A model generated the notes under the pieces. The model worked only from the letters and a program-made list of their open reading frames with translations. It searched no databases and was not told the DNA's origin. 64,000 bases of DNA, taken from Rhodobacteraceae bacterium IMCC1335. GTDB taxonomy: Bacteria > Pseudomonadota > Alphaproteobacteria > Rhodobacterales > Rhodobacteraceae. Below, in pieces: positions 56,204 to 64,000 of this stretch. Position numbers and translations under genes: made by a program. Location of the stretch: NCBI GenBank assembly GCA_039640495.1, contig CP046864.1, positions 1,116,001-1,180,000 of the forward strand, given 5' to 3'. Within the stretch, counting starts at the first letter, position 1; every line of letters starts with the position of its first letter.

Positions 56204-57271
56204 TTACGCGCTCGAGATTGCGGTTTCATCTTCGCGCCGAAAGGCGATGACGCCGCTTGTTACCAAATCTTGGATGGCTTGGACAACCGCGTTCAAAGCT
56301 GCCTCGCCTTGTTCATATTGGATTGCCTTCATATGGGCGATATCGTCCGATAGGTTCTCGGCCATCCGGCGAGGCAGGTTTTCAAGGATAAAAGTTGCCG
56401 TGGCGTTTGGACCGGCTTTTTGTGCATAGGCCAGCGCGGTTGCAAGCTCGATGGTGTTTATGCTGCGGGTAATCTGGGAAATATCGCTGGGATGAAGCCG
56501 CTTGTGAATGTCTTTAAAGGCAAACATCACTTGCCGAACCCGATGCGCAAAGGCGGGGTCGCTTTCATCAAGGCCATCTAGAACATCATCGCGCAGCGCT
56601 TGCGTGGTTGCGGTTAAAATAGATCCCACCCGCTCTTCCGGCGATAGCGCAAATGCACGATCAGGTAGGTTATCGAGCTGCGCTAAAAGGCTTTGACCGA
56701 TCCGTGAAATGGCTTGCGGGGTGACATGATGGGTCATTGAAATTGCATGGCTGATTTGGCGTGCGTGTTTTCCGGGCAATTTCCCCAGCAGCGCCGCTGC
56801 TTTTGACACATCCAACTTTGAAATAATAATTGCGCTGACCTCTATGCTCTCTGCCTCGATTATGGCGATCAATTCATCGATATCGCTGATATTCAATCGA
56901 TCCCAAGGGTCTGAGAATTTGCGCACGCCGGCTTCTTTGCGCAACCGCTCTGCCGTTTCAGTGCTGATTTTACCTTCCAGCAGGTTCAGTGTTTGCGCCG
57001 CACCGCCGCGCAAATTTAACCCGATCGAGGTGACTTCGGATGAGAATTCTTCAATCACTTCTGTTAACAGATTGCGCTCAACAAATTGTAAATTGGCCAA
57101 TTCTTTTGCCAATTGTGCTTGGGCGTCGACACTGAGGTCATCGAGCGGTATTTCCAAGCCACTGCGCAGCATCGCGCTGACCACGATCGCGGCTTTTTCA
57201 GCCTGACTTATAACGCGCGATGATGCTGCCGCCGGGTTAGAATTAGAATTGTCTGCTGTTGGTTCTGACAC
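56204..57271 (-). CDS. fliG: FliG-family flagellar motor switch protein, divergent
   Basis: 355-aa rotor protein. An N-terminal domain follows a 20-residue Asn/Ser/Ala tail (SQAEKAAIVVSAML), with a middle domain at about 115-200 and a C-terminal torque domain. Compared with E. coli from memory, the middle-domain EHPQ motif reads ESIE, the C-terminal Lys264 position is Ala and Arg297 is Gln, while Arg281 and the Asp288/Asp289 pair are kept (SDDIAHM). No other flagellar gene is in the window. It may serve a motor whose stator contacts differ, or this may be usual for Rhodobacterales FliG. Confidence 0.85.
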   Translation of the reverse strand: MSEPTADNSNSNPAAASSRVISQAEKAAIVVSAMLRSGLEIPLDDLSVDAQAQLAKELANLQFVERNLLTEVIEEFSSEVTSIGLNLRGGAAQTLNLLEGKISTETAERLRKEAGVRKFSDPWDRLNISDIDELIAIIEAESIEVSAIIISKLDVSKAAALLGKLPGKHARQISHAISMTHHVTPQAISRIGQSLLAQLDNLPDRAFALSPEERVGSILTATTQALRDDVLDGLDESDPAFAHRVRQVMFAFKDIHKRLHPSDISQITRSINTIELATALAYAQKAGPNATATFILENLPRRMAENLSDDIAHMKAIQYEQGEAALNAVVQAIQDLVTSGVIAFRREDETAISSA

Positions 57272-57485
57272 GCGGCGTCCATCGATCGTTAGGCGCCAAT
57301 TTTACCTGGAAAACGTGAAAAGAACGCTAATTTTTGCGGCCGTAAACCACAAATCATCCATCCCGGATCTGGCGCAGCCTGCGGTGTTCAAATACTCTGC
57401 TCACCACCGGTTTCGGGTTTGGCCTGCGCCAATCCTGCCATCAATGCGGGCACCAAAAGCGTTTGAAACCTGACTGATTGCGGCG

Positions 57486-58793
57486 TTAACCGGCGCCAAA
57501 TACGCGGTTGAAAATTGTGTCAACGTGCTTTGTGTGATAGCTCAGATCAAATTTTTCTTCTATCTCAGCCTCACTCAGCGCGGCGCGCACTTCATCATCC
57601 GCCAAGAGCTCGGTTTTGAAATCTTTATTATCTTCCCAAACCTTCATCGCGTTGCGTTGCACCAACCGATATGAATCTTCACGGCTTACGCCGGCTTGCG
57701 TTAATGCCAGAAGCACCCGTTGGCTCATCACCAGTCCGCGGAACTTATTCATATTGGCCAGCATGTTATCTGGATAGATGACCAATTTATCAATCACTTG
57801 TGTCAAGCGGTTCAGGGCGAAATCTAGGGTGATCGTTGTGTCTGGCCCGATATTTCGTTCGACCGAACTATGCGAAATATCGCGTTCATGCCAAAGCGTT
57901 ACATTCTCCAGCGCCGGCACCACGGCCATGCGGACCAGACGGGCCAACCCGGTAAGATTTTCCGTTAAAACGGGATTGCGTTTATGTGGCATTGCAGAGC
58001 TGCCTTTTTGCCCCTTTGAGAAAAACTCTTCCGCTTCAAGCACCTCTGTGCGCTGCATATGGCGAATTTCAGTGGCGATGTTCTCGATGCTGCTGCCGAC
58101 AACGCCCAAAGCGGCAAAAAATGCCGCGTGGCGATCGCGCGGGATCACCTGCGTGCTGATCGGTTCTGGTGTCAGACCCAGCTTCGTGCAGACATGCTCT
58201 TCCACCTGCGGATCAATATTGGCAAATGTACCCACGGCGCCAGAGATTGCGCCCGTTGCAATTTCGGCGCGCGCGATACGCAACCGCTCAAGGTTACGCT
58301 CCATTTCAGCGTAGAAGCGCGCAAAGGTCAGGCCCATCGTGGTAGGCTCGGCATGGATGCCATGGCTACGCCCGATGCGGATGGTCATTTTATGCTCGTG
58401 AGCGCGCCGCTTCAGGGCCGCGAGAAGCGCTTGAACATCCGCAATCAGAAGGTCTGCCGCGCGTACCAATTGAACGTTGAGGCAAGTGTCCAACACATCT
58501 GAGCTGGTCATTCCTTGATGTACGAAACGGGCTTCTTCAGATCCGATATGCTCTGCCAGATGGGTGAGAAATGCGATCACATCATGTTTCGTAACGGCTT
58601 CGATCTCATCAATACGCGCGATATCAAATTCAACGTCTTTTGCCCGCCAAACCGCATCTGCATTGGCTTGCGGGATCACTCCAATATCTGCCATCGCCTG
58701 ACAGGCATGGGCTTCGATTTCATACCAGATGCGAAATTTGCTTTCGGGTGACCAGATGGCAACCATGTCTGGGCGGGAGTAACGAGGGATCAT
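57486..58793 (-). CDS. purB: adenylosuccinate lyase
   Basis: 435-aa fumarase-superfamily enzyme, purine biosynthesis, acting on SAICAR and adenylosuccinate. TSSDVLDTCLNVQL contains substrate-binding residues, RSHGIHAEPTTMG holds the general-acid His, and the flexible signature loop KGSSAMPHKRNPV holds the catalytic Ser. AAGG lies 9 nt before ATG 58793. It is monocistronic with 214 nt to fliG downstream and 121 nt to dddP upstream. Confidence 0.97.
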   Translation of the reverse strand: MIPRYSRPDMVAIWSPESKFRIWYEIEAHACQAMADIGVIPQANADAVWRAKDVEFDIARIDEIEAVTKHDVIAFLTHLAEHIGSEEARFVHQGMTSSDVLDTCLNVQLVRAADLLIADVQALLAALKRRAHEHKMTIRIGRSHGIHAEPTTMGLTFARFYAEMERNLERLRIARAEIATGAISGAVGTFANIDPQVEEHVCTKLGLTPEPISTQVIPRDRHAAFFAALGVVGSSIENIATEIRHMQRTEVLEAEEFFSKGQKGSSAMPHKRNPVLTENLTGLARLVRMAVVPALENVTLWHERDISHSSVERNIGPDTTITLDFALNRLTQVIDKLVIYPDNMLANMNKFRGLVMSQRVLLALTQAGVSREDSYRLVQRNAMKVWEDNKDFKTELLADDEVRAALSEAEIEEKFDLSYHTKHVDTIFNRVFGAG

Positions 58794-58914
58794 AAAATTT
58801 AGCCTTGCTTGAAGAAAAGATGGCTTCTTTTAGAGCTGCTTTCTTGTCGGGGCAAGGGGGGCGGCTTTGCGCGCGAAGCGGGCCTTTAATGCTGCGCTCG
58901 GCCCGGTCTATTGT

Positions 58915-60258
58915 CTAGGCTATGCCCATTAGTTTTAGGTCAAACGGGTAGGCCGATAGGTTCTCAAAGCCTTCAGGTGTGATCAAAACCTGATCTTCCA
59001 GCTTAATCGAAAAATCGCCTCCTTCGGGGCTGACTAACGCTTCAACGCAGAGCACCATACCCGCTTCAAGAGGATAATCATAAGCCCCCTCGACGAAAGT
59101 GTCCGCATAGGCAATCAAAGGCCATTCATCGCAAAGCCCCACACCATGCATCAGGCAGCTATATTTGCCCTTTTGATATTCTGGCGCCAGCTTATGGGCG
59201 TTTCTCGTTAGCTCCGGCATCATTACACCGGGTTTGAGCATTTGCATATTCTGCATGATATGCTCATGGGCGTGCTGCATAGCAGAAATCATATCTGGGC
59301 GCGGGCTTTGATCTCCGATCCACCATGTTCGGCTGATATCAACGCAGATCCCGTAGGATCCAACGAGATCTGTATCAAAGGCGAGGATTTCGTTATTTTG
59401 CACAATCCGTCCGCTGCATTCTTGAAACCAAGGGTTGGTGCGCGGGCCCGATGTGAGCAAGCGCGTTTCAATCCACTCACCACCCCGCCGGATATTCTCA
59501 GCATGCAGCACCGCCCAGATATCATCCTCGCTCATTTGGCGCCGTGCCACCCCTGCGCGCGCCGTGTCTTCCATCACCGCGACGGCGGTTTCGCAGGCAT
59601 GCGAGGCGCAGCGCATTGCCAAAATTTCATCCGGACCTTTGATCGAGCGGGCTTTTTCGGTGAGCTCTTCACCTTCCATTATTTCAAAGCCCTGCGCCTC
59701 TAATGCGCGCAGACCATGCAGCATAATTTTATCCACCGCCAACCGACGATTGCCACCCCCGTGTTGTTTGATCAATTGCCGTATTTCATTTGAAAAGGCA
59801 TCGGCTGCGATATCGATCTTATCGCCGCGGTCAAAATAAAATAAATCAGCGCCAGCGCGCTGCTCGCGCACCAGCGGGTTAAACTTAGATAAAAACGGGG
59901 CGTTTTTGTAGTCCCAGATTACCATATAGCCATCTGCGCAAATCAACACAGCACGAAACGGGTTATGGCTGTTCCAAAGCTGCATATTGGTGCTGTCGGT
60001 TGCATAGCGAATGTTTAAGGGGTCAAAGATCAGCAACCCGCCGTAATCACGATCTACAATATGCTGGGTGAGGCGGTTCCAGCGATAGCGCCGCATGGCT
60101 TGCAGATCGGGCAGGATCAATCCGGCCCGCTGCCATTCCTGATAGGCCAGTTGCGTTGGGCCGATTTCAACGCGATTTTGATCATTAGGTGTATTATCGC
60201 CCAAAACCGCCCCCCGCGCCGGATCAATTTTGCGCTTGTCTCGATAAACCTCTCCCAT
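58915..60258 (-). CDS. dddP: dimethylsulfoniopropionate lyase DddP
   Basis: M24-peptidase-fold metalloenzyme that cleaves DMSP to dimethyl sulfide and acrylate. 447 aa from ATG 60258, which has GGGG 7 nt upstream; the open frame extends 16 codons further. RKIDPARGA(V/T)LGDNTPND, the DddP start, is visible in its key residues. Metal ligands reported for the family are all present: both Asp of FDTDLVG, Asp in ICVDISR, His in LMHGVGLCDEWP, Glu in VLCVEALV, Glu in KLEDQVLI. This distinguishes it from ordinary prolidases. It is divergent from the DUF3445 gene. Confidence 0.95.
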   Translation of the reverse strand: MGEVYRDKRKIDPARGAVLGDNTPNDQNRVEIGPTQLAYQEWQRAGLILPDLQAMRRYRWNRLTQHIVDRDYGGLLIFDPLNIRYATDSTNMQLWNSHNPFRAVLICADGYMVIWDYKNAPFLSKFNPLVREQRAGADLFYFDRGDKIDIAADAFSNEIRQLIKQHGGGNRRLAVDKIMLHGLRALEAQGFEIMEGEELTEKARSIKGPDEILAMRCASHACETAVAVMEDTARAGVARRQMSEDDIWAVLHAENIRRGGEWIETRLLTSGPRTNPWFQECSGRIVQNNEILAFDTDLVGSYGICVDISRTWWIGDQSPRPDMISAMQHAHEHIMQNMQMLKPGVMMPELTRNAHKLAPEYQKGKYSCLMHGVGLCDEWPLIAYADTFVEGAYDYPLEAGMVLCVEALVSPEGGDFSIKLEDQVLITPEGFENLSAYPFDLKLMGIA

Positions 60259-60394
60259 TTGTAGCCCCGCTTTAATGAAACGAATGTCTGCACTACGTTG
60301 AGTCATGGTTTGAAATGGGTCAAAAACAATTGCGACATCGTATTTGTGCGTTTGCGACTTGCAGGGCGCGTGGTTTTGGCGAAAACTGATCCTT

Positions 60395-61147
60395 ATGACT
60401 GAGATTTTACAAAATGATTTGCCGTATGATGTGTCACATCATCGCGCCCTGCCGGGGGTTTCCCCTTTGGCGCCGGAGGCGTGGTTGATCGTGGATGAGG
60501 CTTATTCGGCCCAAATCCAGCTGCGGGAAACCCTATTAACGCACCAGCGCGACAAAGTGCTGCGCTTGGCCCCAGAAGCTTTCCTGGCAGCGCAAGAATT
60601 GCTGGAGATGGCGCTTGGGTTTGCCACTGCCCATTTGGGATTTGAGAGACACAAAGATAGGATTATTTGCCCCGATGGCCGCATGGTGTTGGTCGATGAT
60701 CAGGATCCGCTGGCCACTTTGGGGCGCGCGTTGCAAAATGATTTTTGCCTTTTGCAACCGCGCGGTGCAGAACATATATTGACGGGGGCCATATTATGTT
60801 TTCCCGCCAGCTGGACGCTTGCGGAAAAATTCATGCGCCCTTTATCAAGGATCCATGTTCCCGTGCCGAGTTATGATGCCAATATAACAAAACGCGTGCA
60901 GCGTTTATTCAATGGAATTCAAGTTGGCCGGCCGCTTTGGCGGTGCAATTATCTGCATTATGATGCGCCTGACCTGTTTCATCCGCGCATTGAAGCTGAT
61001 CCGCGCAGCGGCGTGTCAGAAGGTGCAGGCCCTTATATTCGCAGCGAACGCCAAACCTTATGCCGTCTGCCCGAAACTGGCGCCGTGGTGTTTGGCATTC
61101 ATACGTTTGTTTTGCGAAATCAAGCCTATAAGGCAGATAAAGGGTAA
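60395..61147 (+). CDS. DUF3445 haem-dependent oxidative N-demethylase-like protein
   Basis: About 250 aa, soluble. The family pattern includes GVSPLAPEAWLIVDEAYS near the start, the FMRPLSRIHVPVPSYD block, and the C-terminal YIRSERQTLCRLPETGAVVFGIHTF block. Members include haem-dependent oxidative N-demethylases and the catalytic type of subunit in dimethylamine monooxygenase, so a methylated amine substrate is plausible (inference). ATG 60395 matches the conserved start, though its ribosome binding site is weak. No reductase or ferredoxin subunit gene lies next to it. Divergent from dddP, closed by a terminator shared with glnA. Confidence 0.85.
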   Translation: MTEILQNDLPYDVSHHRALPGVSPLAPEAWLIVDEAYSAQIQLRETLLTHQRDKVLRLAPEAFLAAQELLEMALGFATAHLGFERHKDRIICPDGRMVLVDDQDPLATLGRALQNDFCLLQPRGAEHILTGAILCFPASWTLAEKFMRPLSRIHVPVPSYDANITKRVQRLFNGIQVGRPLWRCNYLHYDAPDLFHPRIEADPRSGVSEGAGPYIRSERQTLCRLPETGAVVFGIHTFVLRNQAYKADKG

Positions 61148-61172
61148 GCGCGCTTTGCTTGCGCCAAAAATA

Positions 61173-61202
61173 AAAAAGGGCGCCGAGAACGGCGCCCTTT
61201 TT
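61173..61202. terminator. bidirectional rho-independent terminator
   Basis: A 13-bp perfect stem (AAAAAGGGCGCCG with CGGCGCCCTTTTT) and an AGAA loop. T-runs exist on both strands, so it can end both the DUF3445 transcript (plus) and the glnBA transcript (minus). Confidence 0.95.
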
Positions 61203-61222
61203 ACCCCTGTTCAACCGCCATT

Positions 61223-62629
61223 TTAGCAGCTGTAATACATTCCGAATTCAACCGGATGCGGGGTGTGCTCATAGGTTTCGATCTCTTCCATCTTCAGCTC
61301 AATATAGCCGTCGATTTGATCTTTTGTGAACACGTCACCCGCCAGTAAATAATCGTGATCTGCTTGCAGCTCTTCCATCGCTTCGCGCAAAGATCCGCAC
61401 ACTGTTGGAATATCTGCCAGCTCTTCTGCCGGAAGATCATACAGGTTCTTATCCATCGCTTCGCCCGGATGTGTTTTGTTTTTAATTCCATCAAGGCCAG
61501 CCATCAGCAGGGCCGCAAAGCACAGATATGGGTTGGCTGAAGGGTCGGGAAAGCGCGCTTCGACGCGTTTCGCTTTCGGCGATTCTGTCCATGGGATTCG
61601 AACGCAGCCCGAGCGGTTTCTGGCCGAATAGGCGCGCAGAACCGGTGCTTCAAAGCCTGGAATCAAACGCTTATAGCTGTTTGTTGAGGGGTTCGTGAAC
61701 GCATTCAAAGATTTGGCATGCTTCAAAATACCGCCGATGAAATACAAGGCCTCATCGCTGAGATCTGCGTATTTATCACCTGCGAAGAGCGGTTTGCCGT
61801 CTTTCCAGATCGACATATTGCAATGCATGCCGGTTCCATTATCGCCCGCGATGGGTTTGGGCATGAATGTGGCTGATTTGCCATAGGCCTGCGCCACATT
61901 ATGGATCACATATTTGTATTTCTGCAGCTCGTCTGCCTGTTCTGTGAGGCTGCCAAAAATCAAGCCCAGCTCGTGCTGACAGCTGGCCACTTCGTGGTGA
62001 TGTTTGTCAACTTTCATGCCTAGGCGTTTCATTGTCGATAGCATTTCAGAGCGGATATCTTGTCCGTCATCGATGGGATTTACGGGAAAATATCCGCCTT
62101 TTACGCCAGGTCGATGGCCCGAATTGCCCGCTTCATATTCAGTGTCGGTGTTCCATGAGGCGTCTAAAGCGTCGACTTCATAAGATACTTTGTTGATTGA
62201 GTTTGAAAACCGCACATCGTCAAAAAGGAAAAATTCGGCTTCTGGTCCAAAATAAGCCACATCACCAATTCCAGATGATTTCAGATAGGCTTCTGCTTTC
62301 TGGGCCGTGCCACGCGGGTCTCGCTCATACGCTTCTCCGGTATCGGGCTCAACCACAGAGCAGTGAACACAAAGCGTTTTTTCTGCATAGAATGGATCGA
62401 CATAGGCGCTGTTGGTATCCATCATCAATTTCATATCTGAGGCTTCGATTGATTTCCATCCGGCAATAGAGGAGCCGTCAAACATGAACCCTTCCTCAAT
62501 GAAGTCCGCATCGACTTGATCCGACATTACGGTTACGTGCTGCAGCTTGCCCCGCGGATCCGTAAATCGAATATCTACATATTCGATATCTTCATCTGCG
62601 ATGGTTTTGAGAACGCTTTCAGTACTCAT
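61223..62629 (-). CDS. glnA: glutamine synthetase, type I
   Basis: 468-aa dodecameric enzyme making glutamine from glutamate and ammonia. [17 protein letters not shown], the [10 protein letters not shown] metal-binding Glu, [18 protein letters not shown], the [11 protein letters not shown]rg residues and the adenylylation-site Tyr in [11 protein letters not shown] are all present, so it is probably controlled by GlnE/GlnB. AAGGA lies 9 nt before ATG. Twenty-nine nt downstream of glnB, forming the classic glnB-glnA operon. Confidence 0.97.
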   Translation of the reverse strand: MSTESVLKTIADEDIEYVDIRFTDPRGKLQHVTVMSDQVDADFIEEGFMFDGSSIAGWKSIEASDMKLMMDTNSAYVDPFYAEKTLCVHCSVVEPDTGEAYERDPRGTAQKAEAYLKSSGIGDVAYFGPEAEFFLFDDVRFSNSINKVSYEVDALDASWNTDTEYEAGNSGHRPGVKGGYFPVNPIDDGQDIRSEMLSTMKRLGMKVDKHHHEVASCQHELGLIFGSLTEQADELQKYKYVIHNVAQAYGKSATFMPKPIAGDNGTGMHCNMSIWKDGKPLFAGDKYADLSDEALYFIGGILKHAKSLNAFTNPSTNSYKRLIPGFEAPVLRAYSARNRSGCVRIPWTESPKAKRVEARFPDPSANPYLCFAALLMAGLDGIKNKTHPGEAMDKNLYDLPAEELADIPTVCGSLREAMEELQADHDYLLAGDVFTKDQIDGYIELKMEEIETYEHTPHPVEFGMYYSC

Positions 62630-62658
62630 TCCACTAATTCCTTTTGTCTTGAGTGGGT

Positions 62659-63369
<711 letters not shown>

Positions 63370-63454
63370 GCGGGTGTGGCGAAATTGGTAGACGCACTAG
63401 ATTTAGGTTCTAGCGCCGCGAGGCGTGGGGGTTCAAGTCCCTCCACCCGCACCA
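63370..63454 (+). tRNA. tRNA-Leu (anticodon UAG)
   Basis: 85 nt including encoded CCA. The acceptor stem GCGGGTG pairs with CACCCGC; D-arm region GGCGAAATTGGTAGACGC; anticodon stem CTAGA/TCTAG with loop TTTAGGT, anticodon TAG at 63404-63406; a long variable arm (class II); T-arm GGGGGTTCAAGTCCCTC. Reads CUN codons. Located 25 nt upstream of tig. Confidence 0.97.
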
Positions 63455-63479
63455 AATATTATAAAAGGACAAGACAGAT

Positions 63480-64000
63480 ATGCAGGTCACTGAGACCCTC
63501 AAAGAAGGCCTTAAACGCGAATATTCGATCGTGGTAAGCGCCGGTGAGCTTGACGCGAAGGTCAATGAGAAATTGACAGAAGCGCAGCCCGAAGTTGAAT
63601 TGAAGGGCTTTCGGAAGGGCAAAGTGCCGCTCGCACTGCTCAAAAAGCAGTTTGGAAAGCGGTTGCTGGGCGAAGCGATGCAGGAAAGCATCGATGGTGC
63701 GATGAACCAGCATTTTGATGAAAGTGGCGAACGGCCAGCGCTGCAGCCTGACGTTAAAATGTCAAACGAAGACTGGAAAGAGGGCGACGATGTTCATGTC
63801 GACCTAAAATATGAAGCGCTTCCGACGATTCCCGAGCTTGACTTTAAAACTGTCGAGCTCGAGCGTATGGTGGCCAAAGCTGATGCAGACAGCGTTGATG
63901 AGGCGTTGAACAATCTGGCCGCGTCATCGCAGAATTTCAAAGACCGCCGGAAAGGCTCGAAAGCCAAAAATGGCGATCAAGTTGTGTTCGATTTTGTTGG
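63480..64000 (+). CDS. tig: trigger factor, N-terminal part (runs off window)
   Basis: Ribosome-associated chaperone and peptidyl-prolyl isomerase. The visible 173 codons cover the ribosome-binding tail domain with the signature GFRKGKVP near residue 45, and the start of the next domain ending with [13 protein letters not shown] 63480 has AAAAGGA upstream. The 3' end lies beyond the window, so PPIase and C-terminal domains are not seen. Confidence 0.95.
   Translation, partial: MQVTETLKEGLKREYSIVVSAGELDAKVNEKLTEAQPEVELKGFRKGKVPLALLKKQFGKRLLGEAMQESIDGAMNQHFDESGERPALQPDVKMSNEDWKEGDDVHVDLKYEALPTIPELDFKTVELERMVAKADADSVDEALNNLAASSQNFKDRRKGSKAKNGDQVVFDFV

Overview
The window reads as chromosomal DNA of a marine alphaproteobacterium of the Rhodobacterales (Roseobacter-group type). 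The basis is a DddP-type DMSP lyase, a heterotetrameric sarcosine oxidase operon (soxBDAG), a yajC/secDF-ccm layout, DUF1289 and DUF1272 proteins, a DUF3445 N-demethylase-like protein and a ParA-containing chemosensory operon. Coding density is high, many neighbouring genes overlap by 4 nt, and no transposase, phage gene, CRISPR array or rRNA was seen. The species cannot be named from the sequence.

Layout. 1-5 kb: EamA-type exporter, dusA, and a coupled pair (acyl-CoA ligase plus PanE-like reductase). 5-6.4 kb: a TSUP anion transporter and a small secreted protein. 6.6-17.5 kb: one minus-strand operon in the order parA-like, double-CheW, MCP, hybrid CheA, three-receiver adenylate cyclase, cheR, cheB. 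18-21 kb: a PhyH-like protein, DUF1272, DUF1289, ruvX and ccmI. 21.3-26.7 kb: soxB, a possible 56-codon gene, soxD, soxA and soxG. 26.8-33 kb: sodB, rarD, a LOG-family protein, a LysM envelope protein and an Atm1-type ABC exporter. 33-38 kb: an RND efflux pair. 38-41.8 kb: yfgM-like/bamB/der, the same order as in E. coli. 41.8-51.5 kb: serS, yajC, secD, secF, TSUP, Mth938-like, ccmA, ccmB, cysK (reversed), ccmC, ccmD, ccmG. 51.6-54.3 kb: acnA, broken by a 1-nt deletion. 54.5-64 kb: DUF1223 protein, LPLAT acyltransferase, fliG, purB, dddP, DUF3445 protein, glnA, glnB, tRNA-Leu(UAG) and the start of tig.

How the parts work together. Much of the window is envelope and respiration housekeeping: Sec-dependent export, outer-membrane assembly, cytochrome c maturation, iron SOD and aconitase. 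A second theme is use of methylated osmolytes and amines (sarcosine oxidase, DddP, DUF3445 protein) next to the nitrogen assimilation pair glnB-glnA.

The most unusual block is the chemosensory operon. It has no cheY. CheA carries its own receiver and apparently no P2 domain. The only separate receiver-bearing effector is a class III adenylate cyclase with one intact receiver between two degenerate ones. The CheB receiver has Asn where the phospho-acceptor Asp should be, and the single MCP ends in a CheR-tether-like pentapeptide. I infer a chemosensory array, positioned by a ParA-type ATPase, whose output is cAMP rather than CheY-P. The other points most worth checking are the acnA frameshift, the cysK insertion in the ccm cluster, the translationally coupled small frame inside sox, and a divergent orphan fliG.
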